This document shows positions 16,244 to 24,778 of a stretch of 64,000 nt of DNA, in pieces. The position numbers and the translations under genes are program-made. Numbering within the stretch: the first letter of the stretch is position 1; every line of letters begins with the position of its first letter. The DNA lies in contig NZ_JACYVA010000007.1 in assembly GCF_014842075.1 (NCBI RefSeq), positions 1 to 64,000 on the forward strand. Direction: 5' to 3'. The notes beneath the pieces were generated by a model. That model was not told the DNA's origin, did not search any database, and saw nothing but the letters and a program-made list of their open reading frames with translations. Source of the stretch: Sphingomonas sp. CFBP 13720 (GTDB lineage Bacteria; Pseudomonadota; Alphaproteobacteria; Sphingomonadales; Sphingomonadaceae).

Positions 16244-16986
16244 TCGGGCGGACGATCCTGTACACCGGTGCCGCTGGCGGACTGGGCCTCGACACGACGC
16301 TGTTGCTGATGCGGCGCGGGGCGACCGTGGTCGCGGTGGACAATGATTCGGCAAAGGTCGCGCGGCTGCGTGCGGCAGCAAAGGCCATCGATACCGGGCG
16401 ACTGGTGGTATCGACGATCGACCTGTCGGACCTGACCGCCTTTCGAACCGAACTCGACCGGCTGATCGGCGAACTGGGCGGCATTGATGTCGTGGTGAAC
16501 AACGCCGCGATCTACCCGTCGAAGCCGTTCGAAGGATATTCGATCGAAGACCATCAGCGGGTGCAGCGAATCAACGTCGATGCCGGGATCGTCGCGGTAC
16601 AGGCGGCGTTGCCGGGAATGCGCGCGCGCGGGTTCGGACGCATCCTCAACATTTCCAGCATCACCGTTTCCGGCGGGTGGGCCAATTTGTCGCCCTATGT
16701 CGCGTCAAAGGGCGCACTGATCGGACTGACACGGGCATGGGCACGCGAATTCGGGCCGTACGGCGTCACCGTCAACGCGATCGCACCGGGCGCTTTCCCG
16801 ACCGATGCCGAAGCGATCCACCCCGATCCCGACGGATATAACCGCATGGTCCTCGACGCGCAGTCGATCAAGCGGCGCGGAACGGCGGCCGATATCGCCG
16901 CGACGATCGCCTTTTTCGCTTCCGACGAGGCGAGTTTCATTACCGGCCAGACGCTGCACGTCAACGGCGGCTGGGTCATGGCCTGA
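16240..16986 (+). CDS. Short-chain dehydrogenase/reductase
   Basis: The protein has 248 residues, a standard classical SDR. The cofactor motif is TGAAGGLG (9-16), followed by VVNNAAIYP, the catalytic Ser in ISSITVSGG and Y-x3-K in PYVASKGAL; the C-terminus ITGQTLHVNGGWVMA is also typical. An Asp after the second strand (AVDND) favours NAD. It overlaps the DUF4432 gene by ATGA and is followed 13 bases later by the CoA-transferase gene with AAGGA before its ATG. It probably oxidises a sugar or sugar acid before CoA activation; the substrate cannot be read from sequence. Confidence 0.85.
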   Translation: MIGRTILYTGAAGGLGLDTTLLLMRRGATVVAVDNDSAKVARLRAAAKAIDTGRLVVSTIDLSDLTAFRTELDRLIGELGGIDVVVNNAAIYPSKPFEGYSIEDHQRVQRINVDAGIVAVQAALPGMRARGFGRILNISSITVSGGWANLSPYVASKGALIGLTRAWAREFGPYGVTVNAIAPGAFPTDAEAIHPDPDGYNRMVLDAQSIKRRGTAADIAATIAFFASDEASFITGQTLHVNGGWVMA

Positions 16987-16998
16987 AGGACCGAAACA

Positions 16999-18189
16999 AT
17001 GAGTATCCTCAACGGTATCCGCGTGCTCGACTGTTCGATCGCGATGGCAGGGCCATTCGCGGCGCAGCGGCTCGGCGATCTCGGTGCCGACGTCGTAAAG
17101 GTCGAACCGACATCGGGCGAATGGCAGCGCCATGCCTCGGCCGGCGGGGCCACCGGCAACCTCATCAACGTGTCGTTCCTGTCGCTCAACCGGAACAAGC
17201 GCTCGTTCGCCGTCGACCTGAAAGCGGCGGAGGGCAAGGCGCTGTTGCTGGAAATGGTAAAGACCGCCGACGTGTTCCTTCAGAACTACCGGCCCGGCGT
17301 CGCCGAACGGCTGGGCGTCGATTATGCCACGCTGTCGGCGATCAACCCGCGCCTGATCTATGTATCGATGTCGGGGTATGGCGAAGACGGCCCGTATCGC
17401 AGCTATCCGGGACAGGATCTGTTGTTGCAGGGCATGTCGGGCGCGATGCTGTCGGCGGGCGCAGAGGGACAGCCCCCCGCCCCCGCCGGGCAATATCTGG
17501 TCGATGCCGTCACCGCCTATTCCGCGTTCGAAGGCGCGCTGGCCGCGCTGTTCCACCGCGAACGCACTGGTGAGGGGCAGTTGGTGCAGATCAACATGCT
17601 GGACGCGATCACTACGATCCAGATGCAGGAACTGTCGGTGTTCACCATCGGCAACAAGCCGCAGACGCGATCCGCCGAAGCGCACGCCCACAGCTATATC
17701 CGCGCCCCGTACGGCGTGTTCGAAACCAGTGATGGGTATATCACGCTGGCAATGGCCCCGCTGAAGAAACTGGGCGAACTGCTGGACGACCCGTTCTTTG
17801 CCGAACTGGACGACGAACGCGACAGCTGGACCCACCGCGACGCGATCTTCGCACGGGTCAAGGCGCGGTTGCCGTCGGCGACCAGCGCCGAATGGCTCGA
17901 ACGGTTTCGCGCGGTCGATATCTGGGCCGGGCCGGTCTATGGTTACGCGGACCTGGTCGACGATCCGCAGATCCGCCACAACGGCACCTTTGTGGAATAT
18001 GAACACCCCACGGAAGGCCGAGTGAAGACGCCGGGTTTCCCGATCCGCTTCTCCAAGACGCCGTCCACCATCGCGCGTGGCGCGCCGCTGGTCGGCGAGC
18101 ATAGCCGTGAAGTGCTGGGCGAACTGGGGCTGGATGCGGAAGCGATCGACCGGCTGGTCGAATCGGGTGTGGTGCGACAGCACGCATGA
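16999..18189 (+). CDS. CaiB/BaiF-family (family III) CoA-transferase
   Basis: The protein has 396 residues, normal for the family. Features are the N-terminal GIRVLDCSIAMAGPFAAQRLGDLGADVVKVE, LNRNKRSFAVDLK, FLQNYRPGVAERLG, and the region QYLVDAVTAYSAFEG containing the catalytic Asp candidate, then FHRERTGEGQ. It would transfer CoA to a carboxylic acid. It overlaps the next gene by ATGA. In an operon with a crotonase and an SDR this suggests a CoA-dependent route for an organic or sugar-derived acid, which is unusual inside a polysaccharide locus. Confidence 0.9.
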   Translation: MSILNGIRVLDCSIAMAGPFAAQRLGDLGADVVKVEPTSGEWQRHASAGGATGNLINVSFLSLNRNKRSFAVDLKAAEGKALLLEMVKTADVFLQNYRPGVAERLGVDYATLSAINPRLIYVSMSGYGEDGPYRSYPGQDLLLQGMSGAMLSAGAEGQPPAPAGQYLVDAVTAYSAFEGALAALFHRERTGEGQLVQINMLDAITTIQMQELSVFTIGNKPQTRSAEAHAHSYIRAPYGVFETSDGYITLAMAPLKKLGELLDDPFFAELDDERDSWTHRDAIFARVKARLPSATSAEWLERFRAVDIWAGPVYGYADLVDDPQIRHNGTFVEYEHPTEGRVKTPGFPIRFSKTPSTIARGAPLVGEHSREVLGELGLDAEAIDRLVESGVVRQHA

Positions 18190-19286
18190 GTTTTCGTGGC
18201 CTGACGTGGGACCATCCCCGTGGTTACAACGCGCTGGCGGCGGCGGGTGGCGGGCTGATCGCGTGGGACAAGCATCCGCTGGAAGGGTTCGAATCGCGCC
18301 CGATCGCCGACCAGTGCGCGCTGTACGATCTGGTGGTGCTGGATCACCCGCATGTCGGCGAAGCGGTGGCGTCCGACTGTCTTGTCCCGCTCGAAACGCT
18401 GTTCGCCGCCGACGAACTGGCGGCGTGGGGCGAAGCGGCAATCGGGCCGTCGCTAGCAAGTTACCGCTATGCCGGACACCATTGGGCGCTGCCGCTGGAT
18501 GCCGCGACGCAGGTGATGGCGATCCAGCACGATCTGGGCGAAACGCCCCCCGCGACATGGGATGCGGTGATCCTGCTGGCTGAGCGGGTGCCGGTGGCGT
18601 TGTCGTTGGCCGGTCCGCATGGGGCGTTGAGTTTCCAATCGATCTGTGGCGCATTGGCCGATACGTCGGCGCGACCGGGCGACCGGTTCGTCGACCGCGC
18701 ACTGGCGAAACAGGCCTATGCGCTGATGGCGCGGCTGACCGGCGATGCCACTCGGGCGGCGGCGGCGATGAACCCGATCGCGATGCTGGAAGCGATGGCG
18801 TCCGGTGATGGCCCCGCGCTGTGTCCGTTGATCTACGGCTATGTGAACTATGCCGCCGCTGGACGGGTGCGCTATGCCGATGCGCCGCGCGGCCCCGGCG
18901 GGCGCATCGGATCGACGCTGGGCGGCACAGGCGTCGCGGTGTCGCGCCGGGCGAAGGTGACGCCGGAACTGCTCGACCATCTCCGCTGGCTATTGTCGGA
19001 CGCGACGCAGCGTGGGTTCATCCCAACGCATGACGGCCAGCCGTCGCTCCGGTCGGCATGGACCGATCCCGCCGTCGATGCCGCAGCCGGCGGATTCTAC
19101 AGCGCGACGCGCGCCACGACGGAGGCGGCGCTGGTCCGCCCGCGCCACGATCACGCGATCGCGTTCCAGACAGCGGCATCGGCGGCAATCCGAACCGGAT
19201 TACTCGACGGAACGCCCGCCGATACCGTTCTCGACGCGGTCGATGCCGCCTATACCCGATATCATACGCCCGGAGCGGAAACATGA
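18186..19286 (+). CDS. Solute-binding-fold protein without signal peptide
   Basis: The protein has 366 residues. Its sequence resembles family 1 extracellular solute-binding proteins of ABC importers (TWDHPRGYNAL at the start, YDLVVLDHPHVG, RYAGHHWALPLDAATQVMAI, TWDAVILLAERV), but it begins MSFRGLTWDHP with no signal peptide or lipobox, and no ABC permease or ATPase is nearby. It overlaps the CoA-transferase gene upstream and the crotonase gene downstream by 4 bases each, so the three are translationally coupled. A cytoplasmic role with the CoA enzymes is inferred: substrate-binding chaperone, or an enzyme on a periplasmic-binding-protein fold. I recall similar proteins beside CoA-transferases but know of no characterised function. 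Confidence 0.75.
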   Translation: MSFRGLTWDHPRGYNALAAAGGGLIAWDKHPLEGFESRPIADQCALYDLVVLDHPHVGEAVASDCLVPLETLFAADELAAWGEAAIGPSLASYRYAGHHWALPLDAATQVMAIQHDLGETPPATWDAVILLAERVPVALSLAGPHGALSFQSICGALADTSARPGDRFVDRALAKQAYALMARLTGDATRAAAAMNPIAMLEAMASGDGPALCPLIYGYVNYAAAGRVRYADAPRGPGGRIGSTLGGTGVAVSRRAKVTPELLDHLRWLLSDATQRGFIPTHDGQPSLRSAWTDPAVDAAAGGFYSATRATTEAALVRPRHDHAIAFQTAASAAIRTGLLDGTPADTVLDAVDAAYTRYHTPGAET

Positions 19287-20053
19287 CCGACGACCTGCGC
19301 TTCACCATCGCCGATCATATCGCGACGATCGTGATCGACCGTCCGCACAAGCTGAACGCGATGACGCCCGCCATGGCCGATGCGCTGGTCGCGGCAGTCG
19401 TCGAATGCAACCGGTCCGATGCGGTTCGCGCCGTCGTCGTGACCGGCGCGGGCGAGAAGGCGTTCAGTGCCGGATCGGACATCACCACGCTGGATCAATA
19501 TGCCACCCCATGGGATTTTCGGAACCGCGCGGATTACTGCGACGCGCTACGTGCCTGCCGCAAGCCGGTGATCGCGGCGGTTAACGGCTATGCGCTCGGC
19601 GGCGGGCTGGAAACGGCGATGGCATGTGACATCCGCATCGCGTCGATCAACGCTCGGTTCGCCGCGCCGGAGATCAAGCTGGGCTGGATCGGCGGCGGCG
19701 GTATGGCGGCGGGTCTGGCCTATGCCGCCGGTCCATCGAACGCGGCGATGATGTTGCTGACCGGCGACATGATCGACGCCGACCGGGCGCTGGCATGGGG
19801 GCTGGTCAGCGAGGTCGTCGCACCCGACCGGTTGATGGCGCGCGGACACGAGATCGCGGCGGTCATCGCATCGCGCGCGCCGATCGCCGCCGAAACCGCC
19901 AAGCTGAACCTGCGCGCCGCCTTCACCATGCCATGGGACAAGGCGATCGAATATGAGCGGGACCTTCAGGCGATCTGCTTCGCGACCGACGATGCGCGGG
20001 AGGGCCGCGCTGCTTTCGCGGAAAAGCGTGCGCCCGACTTTCGCAGGCGGTGA
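19283..20053 (+). CDS. Enoyl-CoA hydratase/isomerase (crotonase) family protein
   Basis: The protein has 256 residues from ATG 19283. Crotonase landmarks are IDRPHKLNAMTP near 20, the first oxyanion segment AFSAGSDITTL near 60, and AVNGYALGGGLETAMACDIRIA near 100 with the second oxyanion Gly and the Glu of GLE; the C-terminal helix region ends EGRAAFAEKRAPDF. Such enzymes hydrate, dehydrate, isomerise or cleave acyl-CoA. It is coupled to the solute-binding-fold gene and follows the CoA-transferase, so it probably acts on the CoA ester formed there. The substrate is unknown. Confidence 0.88.
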   Translation: MTDDLRFTIADHIATIVIDRPHKLNAMTPAMADALVAAVVECNRSDAVRAVVVTGAGEKAFSAGSDITTLDQYATPWDFRNRADYCDALRACRKPVIAAVNGYALGGGLETAMACDIRIASINARFAAPEIKLGWIGGGGMAAGLAYAAGPSNAAMMLLTGDMIDADRALAWGLVSEVVAPDRLMARGHEIAAVIASRAPIAAETAKLNLRAAFTMPWDKAIEYERDLQAICFATDDAREGRAAFAEKRAPDFRRR

Positions 20054-20129
20054 CCGGTGACCGCCGCCCTTCCCCGCGCCATCGGCAAAACGAGCAGGGG
20101 ATCGTCCGAGAATTGTACTGTTTCCTTCC

Positions 20130-20945
20130 TTGTACGAACCTCCGGTGATCGGGGCGACTGAACGCCTTGAAAACGCGGTTCGCGGTTGGCTCGGCGGGCG
20201 ACCGCTGGTGCTGGGGCTGTGCGGTGCGCAGGGGGCCGGCAAGTCCACGGTGGCGGCAGCGCTTCGCGACCGTCTGACCGCCGACGACGTCCGGGTCGCG
20301 ATCCTGTCGCTGGACGACCTGTACCTTGGCACTGCCGCCCGCGACCGACTGGCGCGCGACGTACACCCGTTGTTGCGGACGCGCGGCGTGCCTTTGACGC
20401 ACGACGTGGCGCAAGGCATTGCGGTGATCGACGCGATCCGCGCAGGGCACGCCGTTGCGCTGCCGCGCTTCGACAAGGCGCGCGACGAGCCCGAGCCGGT
20501 GGAATGCTGGCCGATGGCCCCGCCGGCTATCGACTTGCTGATTTTCGAAGGCTGGTGCGTCGGTGCACGTGCGCAGTCGCCCGCCGCCCTCGTTCAACCG
20601 GTCAATGCGCTCGAACGGGAGCAGGACGCGGGCGGCGACTGGCGACGTGCGGTAAATATTGCTTTGGCGAACGAATATGCAGCACTGTTCGGACGGATCG
20701 ACCGGCTGGTGTTGCTGGCCGCCCCCGGTTTCGAAGTCGTCGCACGCTGGCGCGCCGAACAGGAGGAAACGCTGCGTCGGCGGCTGGCAGCGGCGGCGCG
20801 GCCGATCGACGGGCTGATGGACGACGCCGCAATCACGCGGTTTGTCGCCCATTACGAACGGCTGACGCGCTGGATACTGGAGGAAATGCCGGACCGCGCC
20901 GATCTGGTCCTGCATCTCGACGCGATGCGCCGGCTGTCGGAATAG
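20130..20945 (+). CDS. D-glycerate 3-kinase-like kinase
   Basis: The protein has up to 271 residues. A P-loop is visible at GAQGAGKST (32-40), then LSLDDLYLG, HPLLRTRGVPLTHDV, LPRFDKARDEP and FEGWCVG, which together match the plant/yeast-type glycerate kinase family rather than uridine kinase. It would phosphorylate D-glycerate to 3-phosphoglycerate. The start is uncertain: TTG 20130 or GTG 20145, neither with a clear ribosome binding site. It follows the crotonase gene by 76 bases and ends 12 bases from the convergent GH141-like gene. Its place suggests that the CoA-linked pathway, or another sugar route here, releases glycerate. Confidence 0.75.
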   Translation: MYEPPVIGATERLENAVRGWLGGRPLVLGLCGAQGAGKSTVAAALRDRLTADDVRVAILSLDDLYLGTAARDRLARDVHPLLRTRGVPLTHDVAQGIAVIDAIRAGHAVALPRFDKARDEPEPVECWPMAPPAIDLLIFEGWCVGARAQSPAALVQPVNALEREQDAGGDWRRAVNIALANEYAALFGRIDRLVLLAAPGFEVVARWRAEQEETLRRRLAAAARPIDGLMDDAAITRFVAHYERLTRWILEEMPDRADLVLHLDAMRRLSE

Positions 20946-20957
20946 CGACCGGACCGA

Positions 20958-22976
20958 TCACTTCCGCACGCCGGCGCGGTCGATTACCGCATGCGCCTCT
21001 GTCGGCCACCGGCTATCAGGCACGAGGATGTTGTCGCGTGCGGTGTTGCCGATCTCGGTCAGCCAGCGCCCGCCGGTCGCGCTGGAATTATGCCAGTTGC
21101 CGGTCGCCAGATTGTCGGTCGAGATGCGCCGCCGGAACATCTTGCCGGCGGTGTTGATGTTCAGCCACTTGCCCCGCGTCTCCACGACGTTGCCGGTCAC
21201 GCTGAAATGCTTGCTGCCTTCGTCGAGATAGATCGCGATCTTGCCGCCGATGTCGAAGATGTGGTTGCCACGGACGATCGCGTTCGGGTTGGCCGACAGG
21301 TTGTAGATCGCGCCGCCATCCATGAACCATGTTTTCACGCCATGGATGCGGTTGTTTTCGACCAGCGTGTCGCGCAGCGTCGTCGGCGTGGTGTAGCGGG
21401 TGTTGTGAACGTACCCCTTCTGGTTCTCGTCATAGTTCGGATTGCCGCCGACGTCGTTATATCCCCAGCCCCAACCGACGGCGATCCCGTCATACGGCGC
21501 GTCGCTGATGTCGTTATGGGCGATGCGCGCACCGGTGATATAGGTCGTCAGGATGGCGGCATTGTCGCGATAATCCTGGCTGACGCTGGTCACGACATTG
21601 TCCTCGATCACCAGATCGCGGTTGATGAGCGCCGGGTCGCCCGGATGGTGGGCATCGACGCGCACCCCGCCCGCCATGATCGCGCTGCCCGACAGTACCG
21701 CGAAGTGGTTGCGCGACACCCGGATGCGCGCGGTCGCAAGGCCGACGCCGCTGAGATTCGCGTTAGCGTCGTTGCCGACGCCCAGCGCGACCTGACCGAT
21801 TTGGGTAAAATGATTGCCCTCGAACGTCACGTCGCGCGCGGCGGCGACTTGTACGGCGGCGGGCATCTGGTGCCATTTCTGACGCATCGATTCGAACTCG
21901 ACACAGCCCCAGCCACAGCGTTCCCACGCGTCCTTCGGCCGGATCGGCGACACGTCGGACAGGAACGCGCCACTCTGCTGGTTGGCATAGCCCGTCGGTT
22001 GCGACGGCCCCATCCAGCTGGTGTAGGAGAAACGCAACCCGCGGAAGCCGAGCCGCTCGACCGGTGCGGCGGGCGTCCCCGCGACCGATACCAGCGCACC
22101 CAGCCGGGGCAGGACGACCTTCAACCGCGTGATATCGTCGTCCTGCGCGATCCGCAGATAGATTTTGCCCGCCTGCGGATCGAGGAACCATTGATAGGGC
22201 TTCGAATGCCAGTCATTGGCCTTTCCGATGAACTCCAGCGCGTTGACGAGGAACAGCCGCGAGTCCGCCGGAAAGATCGGCTTGGTGATCGTGTCATAGC
22301 CCCAGCTGTTATTATCCCATGCCGGCTGCTGCATCGTCACCGTGCGACCGGCGATCGATTTTACAGGTGAGAAGCGATCGGTGAAGAAGCCCGTCGCCTC
22401 CACCTCCATCCGGTCGGGACGTGCGACCGCCGCGACATAGGCGAGGTCGGGATTGACGATATCGAACCCCGTCGCCGAGAACGCCACGTCGCTGGCCTTG
22501 ATCTCTAGCCAGGGCCGCTCGGCGAGCTGATCGTCGACCCATAATTGCCGCGCGTCGAGACCCTTGGGAACGTCCGCGACCCAAATACGCCGGTCTGCGT
22601 CGTGCAGACGGAAGCCGCGCACCGTCATTCCGCCGGATAGCACGGGCTGGGCGCCGTCCGCCGCGCGCCATTCGACGCGATGCCCCGCCCGCCCGCCATC
22701 GGCCGCCGTAAAGCGGAGTGGCCGGTCCAGCGGATAGGTGCCATCGGCAAGCACGACCGTCACGTCCCCGGTGGCACTTGCCGCCCGTACCAGCGCCTGC
22801 GCGCGTTCGAGCGAGCGGACCGGACGCGTCGCGCTGCCGGTCGCGCGGTCGTTGCCGTCGGGCGCGACGTGAATCGTCGCCTGCGCCAGCGCCGCCGCGC
22901 TGGTCATCAATCCTGCCATGGTCAACACCACGCGCACGGTCGCGCGATATCGCGATCGGGGGGCACCAGCGTTCAT
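20958..22976 (-). CDS. Secreted right-handed beta-helix enzyme, GH141-like
   Basis: From ATG 22976, preceded by TAGGAGCAGG, the protein has 672 residues with a signal peptide (hydrophobic VVLTMAGLMTSAAALAQ). The mature start ATIHVAPDGNDRATGSATRPVRSLERAQ and later LWVDDQLAERPW are typical of beta-helix glycosidases of the GH141/GH120 kind. Many right-handed helix coils follow from about 330 to 640 (SRNHFAVLSGSAI, HNDISDAPYDGIAVGW, GGAIYNLSANPNAIVRGNHIFD). GH141 includes an alpha-L-fucosidase for rhamnogalacturonan II and a xylanase, so a fucosidase would fit here. Family placement is by pattern and needs a database search. It is divergent from the GH28 gene across a motif I site. Confidence 0.7.
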   Translation of the reverse strand: MNAGAPRSRYRATVRVVLTMAGLMTSAAALAQATIHVAPDGNDRATGSATRPVRSLERAQALVRAASATGDVTVVLADGTYPLDRPLRFTAADGGRAGHRVEWRAADGAQPVLSGGMTVRGFRLHDADRRIWVADVPKGLDARQLWVDDQLAERPWLEIKASDVAFSATGFDIVNPDLAYVAAVARPDRMEVEATGFFTDRFSPVKSIAGRTVTMQQPAWDNNSWGYDTITKPIFPADSRLFLVNALEFIGKANDWHSKPYQWFLDPQAGKIYLRIAQDDDITRLKVVLPRLGALVSVAGTPAAPVERLGFRGLRFSYTSWMGPSQPTGYANQQSGAFLSDVSPIRPKDAWERCGWGCVEFESMRQKWHQMPAAVQVAAARDVTFEGNHFTQIGQVALGVGNDANANLSGVGLATARIRVSRNHFAVLSGSAIMAGGVRVDAHHPGDPALINRDLVIEDNVVTSVSQDYRDNAAILTTYITGARIAHNDISDAPYDGIAVGWGWGYNDVGGNPNYDENQKGYVHNTRYTTPTTLRDTLVENNRIHGVKTWFMDGGAIYNLSANPNAIVRGNHIFDIGGKIAIYLDEGSKHFSVTGNVVETRGKWLNINTAGKMFRRRISTDNLATGNWHNSSATGGRWLTEIGNTARDNILVPDSRWPTEAHAVIDRAGVRK

Positions 22977-23040
22977 CGTTCCTGCTCCTAGACCGCTACA
23001 CGGTGTCGTCGGGCACCATGGACAGCACCGCATACAGACG

Positions 23041-23056
23041 TATGATGTCTTATGTA
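23041..23056. promoter_or_regulatory. Motif I site between GH141-like and GH28 genes
   Basis: TATGATGTCTTATGTA aligns with motif I. It lies 65 bases from the GH141-like start and 39 bases from the GH28 start, in a divergent promoter region. Confidence 0.65.
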
Positions 23057-23094
23057 TCGCGGAGTTGCAAGACGATACCCGAACGGAGAGTCCC

Positions 23095-24720
23095 ATGGTT
23101 TCAGTATCTACGCCGGTCAGTCGCCGCTTCGCCCTGACAGGAGCCGGCGCAGTCCTTTTCGCCGCTGGCTTCACGGATCGCGCGGCGGCGGTCACCGCCG
23201 GGATGTTCGAAGACGTTCGCCGCCATGGTGCAAAGGGAAACGGGATCGCCATCGACAGCCCGGCGATCAACCGCGCGATCGACGCGGCGGCGCGGCGCGG
23301 CGGCGGGACCGTGGTGGTTCCGGCAGGGCGATATCTGTGTTTCACGTTGCGGCTGCGCGACAATATCGCGCTGGTGCTGTCGGCCGGCGCGACCATTATC
23401 GCCGCCGATCCTGCGGTGCATGGCGCGCACTATGATCCGCCCGAAAACTATATGGAGGAACAGTTTCAGGACTTCGGCATCACGCATGTCCACAACAGCC
23501 TCATTCGCGGCGACGGCGTGTCGAACGTCGCGATCCTCGGCCCCGGTATGATTCACGGGACGGGACTGGACCGCGAAGGACCGGGCGACCGCTGGCATGG
23601 CCGGGCCGGGTGGCAATCGGCAGCCGCGCTTGGCCTGTCGCCGCGCGAACTCGCGCTGCGCGATCCGGCCGAACGGGCGACGATCGGCCGTGCCAACAAG
23701 GCGATCGGGCTGATGCGATGCCGCAACGTCCGGCTCGATGGGTTCACCATCCTGCAGGGTGGGCATTTCGCGGTGATCGCGCATGGCTGCACCAACCTGC
23801 ACGTCGACGGGCTGACGATCGACACCGACCGCGACGGCATCGACATCGACGCGTGCCGCGACGTCCGCATCACCAACTGCACCGTCAACGCGCCAAAGGA
23901 CGACGCGATCGTCCTGAAGAGCAGTTACGCGTTGGGCAAGGCCGTGCCGTGCGAGGATGTGCTGATCGCCGGGTGCAAGACCAGCGGCTACGCGATGGGA
24001 TCGTTGCTCGACGGCAGCTATCGGCAATCCGATTATCGTTCGCCGGACAAGCTGGGCGTGCTGGGACGGATCAAGCTGGGCACCGAAACCAATGGCGGGT
24101 TTCGCGGCGTGCGGATCAGCGACTGTATCTGCACCAACACGCGCGGTATCCTGATGGGGATCGTCGACGGCGGTACGCTGGAAGACGTGTCGGTATCGGG
24201 TATCGTGCTGCGCGAACCGGTCAACCATCCGCTGTTCGTCCACCACGGCGCCCGGATGCGCGCGCCACGGGGCACGCCGGTCGGTCGCGTGCGGCAAGTG
24301 CGGTTCGAGGATATCGTCGTATCCGGGGCCGATCCGCGCTTCACGACCGGGATCGAAGGGATTGCGGATGCGCCGGTCGAGGATGTCAGCTTCGACGGCA
24401 TAGACATCACGACCCGGGGCGGCGGCACGCGCGAGGATGCGCAGCGGACGCCGGCCTATCGCCGCGAAACGAGCCTTGAGGTAAGCTATCTCGGCACCCT
24501 GCCCGCTGCGGGCATCTATGCACGGCACGCCCGTCGGCTGACCGTCCGCGACCTGCGGCTGCGGACCGAAGCGCCCGACCAGCGTCCGGTCGTGGCGTTG
24601 CGCAATGTCGAGGGGGCGGTGGTCGATGATATCGCATCGGCGATGCGACGCGATGGCGTGCTGGACGCGAGGGACAGCAGGAACGTTGCGATCGGCGACG
24701 TGGTTACGTTCGACGGCTGA
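23095..24720 (+). CDS. GH28 polygalacturonase/rhamnogalacturonase, Tat-exported
   Basis: From ATG 23095, preceded by ACGGAGAG, the protein has 541 residues. The N-terminus has a twin-arginine signal (SRRFALTGAGAVLF). It is a right-handed beta-helix of family GH28: an N-terminal VRRHGAKGNGIAIDSPAINRAIDAAARR segment, then the catalytic region TDRDGIDIDAC (244-254) and PKDDAIVLKS (267-276), supplying the three Asp residues. The usual GHG is not obvious; GRIKLGTETNGG occupies the later Lys-containing site. It probably hydrolyses galacturonan or rhamnogalacturonan backbone in the periplasm or outside. It converges on the TonB receptor gene with a strong hairpin between. Confidence 0.88.
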   Translation: MVSVSTPVSRRFALTGAGAVLFAAGFTDRAAAVTAGMFEDVRRHGAKGNGIAIDSPAINRAIDAAARRGGGTVVVPAGRYLCFTLRLRDNIALVLSAGATIIAADPAVHGAHYDPPENYMEEQFQDFGITHVHNSLIRGDGVSNVAILGPGMIHGTGLDREGPGDRWHGRAGWQSAAALGLSPRELALRDPAERATIGRANKAIGLMRCRNVRLDGFTILQGGHFAVIAHGCTNLHVDGLTIDTDRDGIDIDACRDVRITNCTVNAPKDDAIVLKSSYALGKAVPCEDVLIAGCKTSGYAMGSLLDGSYRQSDYRSPDKLGVLGRIKLGTETNGGFRGVRISDCICTNTRGILMGIVDGGTLEDVSVSGIVLREPVNHPLFVHHGARMRAPRGTPVGRVRQVRFEDIVVSGADPRFTTGIEGIADAPVEDVSFDGIDITTRGGGTREDAQRTPAYRRETSLEVSYLGTLPAAGIYARHARRLTVRDLRLRTEAPDQRPVVALRNVEGAVVDDIASAMRRDGVLDARDSRNVAIGDVVTFDG

Positions 24721-24731
24721 GGAAGAAACCA

Positions 24732-24764
24732 GCCCGTACCCCGCCGCCGTTGCGGGGTACGGGC
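24732..24764. terminator. Bidirectional terminator between GH28 and TonB receptor genes
   Basis: A perfect 13-bp stem (24732-24744 with 24752-24764, sequence GCCCGTACCCCGC) closes on a 7-base loop. It lies between two convergent stop codons 58 bases apart, so it can end both transcripts. No strong U-tract follows. Confidence 0.75.
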
Positions 24765-24778
24765 CGGGTCGGGCGATC

